From assembly GCA_039024295.1 (NCBI GenBank), contig JBCDIQ010000120.1, forward strand, positions 1 through 14,373: a stretch of 14,373 bases of DNA. Reading direction: 5' to 3'. Origin of the DNA: JBCDIQ01 sp039024295 (GTDB taxonomy: Bacteria > Bacteroidota > Bacteroidia > J057). Below are positions 12,988-14,373 of the stretch, piece by piece; position 1 is the stretch's first letter; each line of letters starts with the position of its first letter. The notes under the pieces were generated by a model. That model saw only the letters and a program-made list of their open reading frames with translations, ran no database searches and was not told where the DNA came from. The position numbers and the translations under genes are program-made.

Positions 12988-14172
12988 TTATACACCCCGC
13001 CTTCCCAACTCCGTCTTGATCAGCTCCAACTCCCGGCTAGACTGTCCGGCGACAGAGGTATTTTCATTTGCACGACGGATCAAGTAGGGCATGACGGCTT
13101 TTACAGGACCATAAGGGAGGTATTTTGCTACACGATAGCCCGCATGACCCAGGTTGAACGAGATGTTGTCCGACATCCCCAATAATTGAGAGAAAATAAT
13201 ACGGTGGTCCCCCGGCTGAAGGCCTTTTGCCGCCATCAGCTGGGTGAGCTTCAAGCTACTGGCTTCGTTGTGTGTGCCTGCACAAATGCAAACATGGTCA
13301 ATGTGCTCCGTGCACAGTTCCAGGGCGGCATCATAGTCTGCATCTGTGGCCTCCTTGCTGGGTTGCATGGGGTTTTCATAGCCCATTTCGCGTGCGCGCT
13401 CCGTCTCTTTTTCCAGGTACGCTCCCCGTACCAGCTTAACGCCCAACAGGTATCCCAGAGATTTACTTCGCTCAATCAGGCCTTTGAGGTAGTCCAGTCG
13501 GTCCCATCGGTAATGCTGAATCGTTGTGTACACCCAGCAGGCCTCCTGGTTATAAGTAGCCATCATTTCTTCGGCCAGCTCGTCTATGGTATCCTGTATC
13601 CAGGTCTCCTCGGCATCAATGAAAATAGGGGTCTTCTGCTCCTGTGCAGTTCTACATATGCGGTGAAGGCGAGCTTTTACCCGTTCAAATTGCTGTACTT
13701 CCTTCTTGGATAATTCAGCCCCTGATTGCCTTTTATCCATCAGGTCGAAATCAGCCAGACCTGTTAACTTACATGCGCTAAATGCAACCGGCTCATTTTT
13801 TCCTCCATGCAGCAACGTCCGGATAATTTCCTCACAGGTTGCGTCAAACCCCGCTTCTGTTTTTTCCCCTTCCACAGAATAATCTAGGATGGTTTGAACC
13901 CCGAATTGATACAGGTAATTAGAAGTGTTCACAGAATCTTTGAGAGAAGTGCCTCCGCAGAACAGTTCAAAAATGGTGTTGCGAACAAGGGGCTCCACGA
14001 GCGGCAAGTTCAATTTCAACGCGGTTGAAAGGAGCGGAGGTCCGATCTGGTTCAGGGCAGGTGAGCCGATCATTTTAAACAGCCAATAAGCTTTTTTCAA
14101 CTGAGCATCTGTGCGGGCAGCAAAAGCCAACTGGGTATTGTCAAATCGCAAGTTTGAGATGGTCGATTCCAT
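12988..14172 (-). CDS. Proline dehydrogenase (monofunctional PRODH)
   Basis: A 394-residue FAD-dependent enzyme that oxidises proline to pyrroline-5-carboxylate and passes electrons to the quinone pool at the membrane. The beta/alpha barrel motifs are visible: FIDAEET (184-190), VKLVRGAYL (245-253) with the flavin-contacting lysine and arginine, GYRVAKYLPYGPV (345-357) and RRANENTS (366-373), whose arginines bind the proline carboxylate. Its length and lack of an aldehyde dehydrogenase or DNA-binding domain show it is the single-function type, not bifunctional PutA. The P5C dehydrogenase partner is not in the window. The start at 14172 gives the usual N-terminus (LRFDNTQLAFAARTDAQLKKAYWLF). 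The 124 bases between it and the convergent macro gene hold only weak hairpins. The 200 bases upstream to the window end show no clear promoter or certain gene. Confidence 0.95.
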   Translation of the reverse strand: MESTISNLRFDNTQLAFAARTDAQLKKAYWLFKMIGSPALNQIGPPLLSTALKLNLPLVEPLVRNTIFELFCGGTSLKDSVNTSNYLYQFGVQTILDYSVEGEKTEAGFDATCEEIIRTLLHGGKNEPVAFSACKLTGLADFDLMDKRQSGAELSKKEVQQFERVKARLHRICRTAQEQKTPIFIDAEETWIQDTIDELAEEMMATYNQEACWVYTTIQHYRWDRLDYLKGLIERSKSLGYLLGVKLVRGAYLEKETERAREMGYENPMQPSKEATDADYDAALELCTEHIDHVCICAGTHNEASSLKLTQLMAAKGLQPGDHRIIFSQLLGMSDNISFNLGHAGYRVAKYLPYGPVKAVMPYLIRRANENTSVAGQSSRELELIKTELGRRGV

Positions 14173-14373
14173 ATTTCCTTTTCCTGAAAATGGGGTTGCT
14201 AATGAAATGTGATTCGATAACTTCTAATTGCATGGAAGTGTTAGGCGGCAACAAAGAATTTTAAAATCCTGTCAGTCATCGAATATTCTCTCCCATAAAA
14301 TACAGAATCAGCCATAAATGAACAACAGGAAACTTACCTGCCAAGGGTAGGGTCTTTTGAAAATTCTGCTTCC

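Noticed and set aside
13186..13713. 175-codon plus-strand open frame inside the proline dehydrogenase gene
   Set aside because: It is the complement of a clearly coding region; its hydrophobic, cysteine-rich look follows from the antisense reading.
12207..14172. DarTG-like toxin-antitoxin pair or other defence island around the macro-domain gene
   Set aside because: The neighbours are a T9SS surface protein and proline dehydrogenase; no ADP-ribosyltransferase, nuclease or other defence gene is present.
14173..14373. Minus-strand frame open from the window edge to a TGA at 14276 (31 codons) as the end of another gene
   Set aside because: All three minus frames are open for some distance from the edge, none has a recognisable motif, and the stretch is too short to judge.

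Overview
The window looks like chromosomal DNA from a Bacteroidota bacterium, tentatively from the Saprospiria/Cytophagia side of the phylum. The evidence is two secreted proteins with type IX secretion (T9SS) C-terminal sorting domains, A-rich regions before start codons instead of strong Shine-Dalgarno sites, and promoter-like TAnnTTTG boxes. It reads mostly as core metabolism with accessory surface functions between. No phage, IS element, CRISPR array or clear defence locus is visible. The exact lineage cannot be fixed from this sequence alone.

Left part (1-2131): the 3' part of an M23 peptidoglycan endopeptidase gene and its terminator, a short MerR-type regulator, a tRNA-Pro(GGG) followed by a very strong hairpin terminator, then pyrF on the minus strand. 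Middle (2249-6159, plus strand): mqnC of the futalosine menaquinone pathway overlaps by one base a NeuC-like hydrolysing UDP-sugar 2-epimerase gene. After a degenerate TAGGT-type repeat come a left-handed beta-helix acyltransferase and a DegT-family sugar aminotransferase, whose genes overlap by 11 bases. The three sugar genes are the kinds of enzyme used for acylated amino sugars of surface glycans (compare LegC/LegH/LegG), but dehydratase, synthase and activating enzymes are not in the window.

6160-7411: a hairpin-rich intergenic region with a good Bacteroidota-type promoter leads into nuoB-nuoC of respiratory complex I. No nuoA precedes them and no nuoD follows, so the complex I genes are split. 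MqnC (menaquinone) and NuoBC (a quinone-reducing complex) are related in function but sit in separate transcription units.

7418-11893 (minus strand): a series read right to left, comprising a 623-residue T9SS cargo with an uncharacterised N-terminal domain and a probable seven-bladed propeller, a second T9SS cargo, a TIMP/netrin-like membrane-anchored protein, and a CMP/dCMP-type nucleoside deaminase. Both T9SS genes have a TGTCA...TGACA palindrome about 50-75 bases before the start codon, suggesting possible co-regulation.

11894-14373: a gene-poor stretch, a divergent macro-domain protein on the plus strand, and proline dehydrogenase on the minus strand. The strongest leads are the shared palindromes, the propeller protein's N-terminal domain, the isolated and possibly leaderless nuoBC, and the macro-domain protein. 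I see no convincing wholly new multi-gene system.
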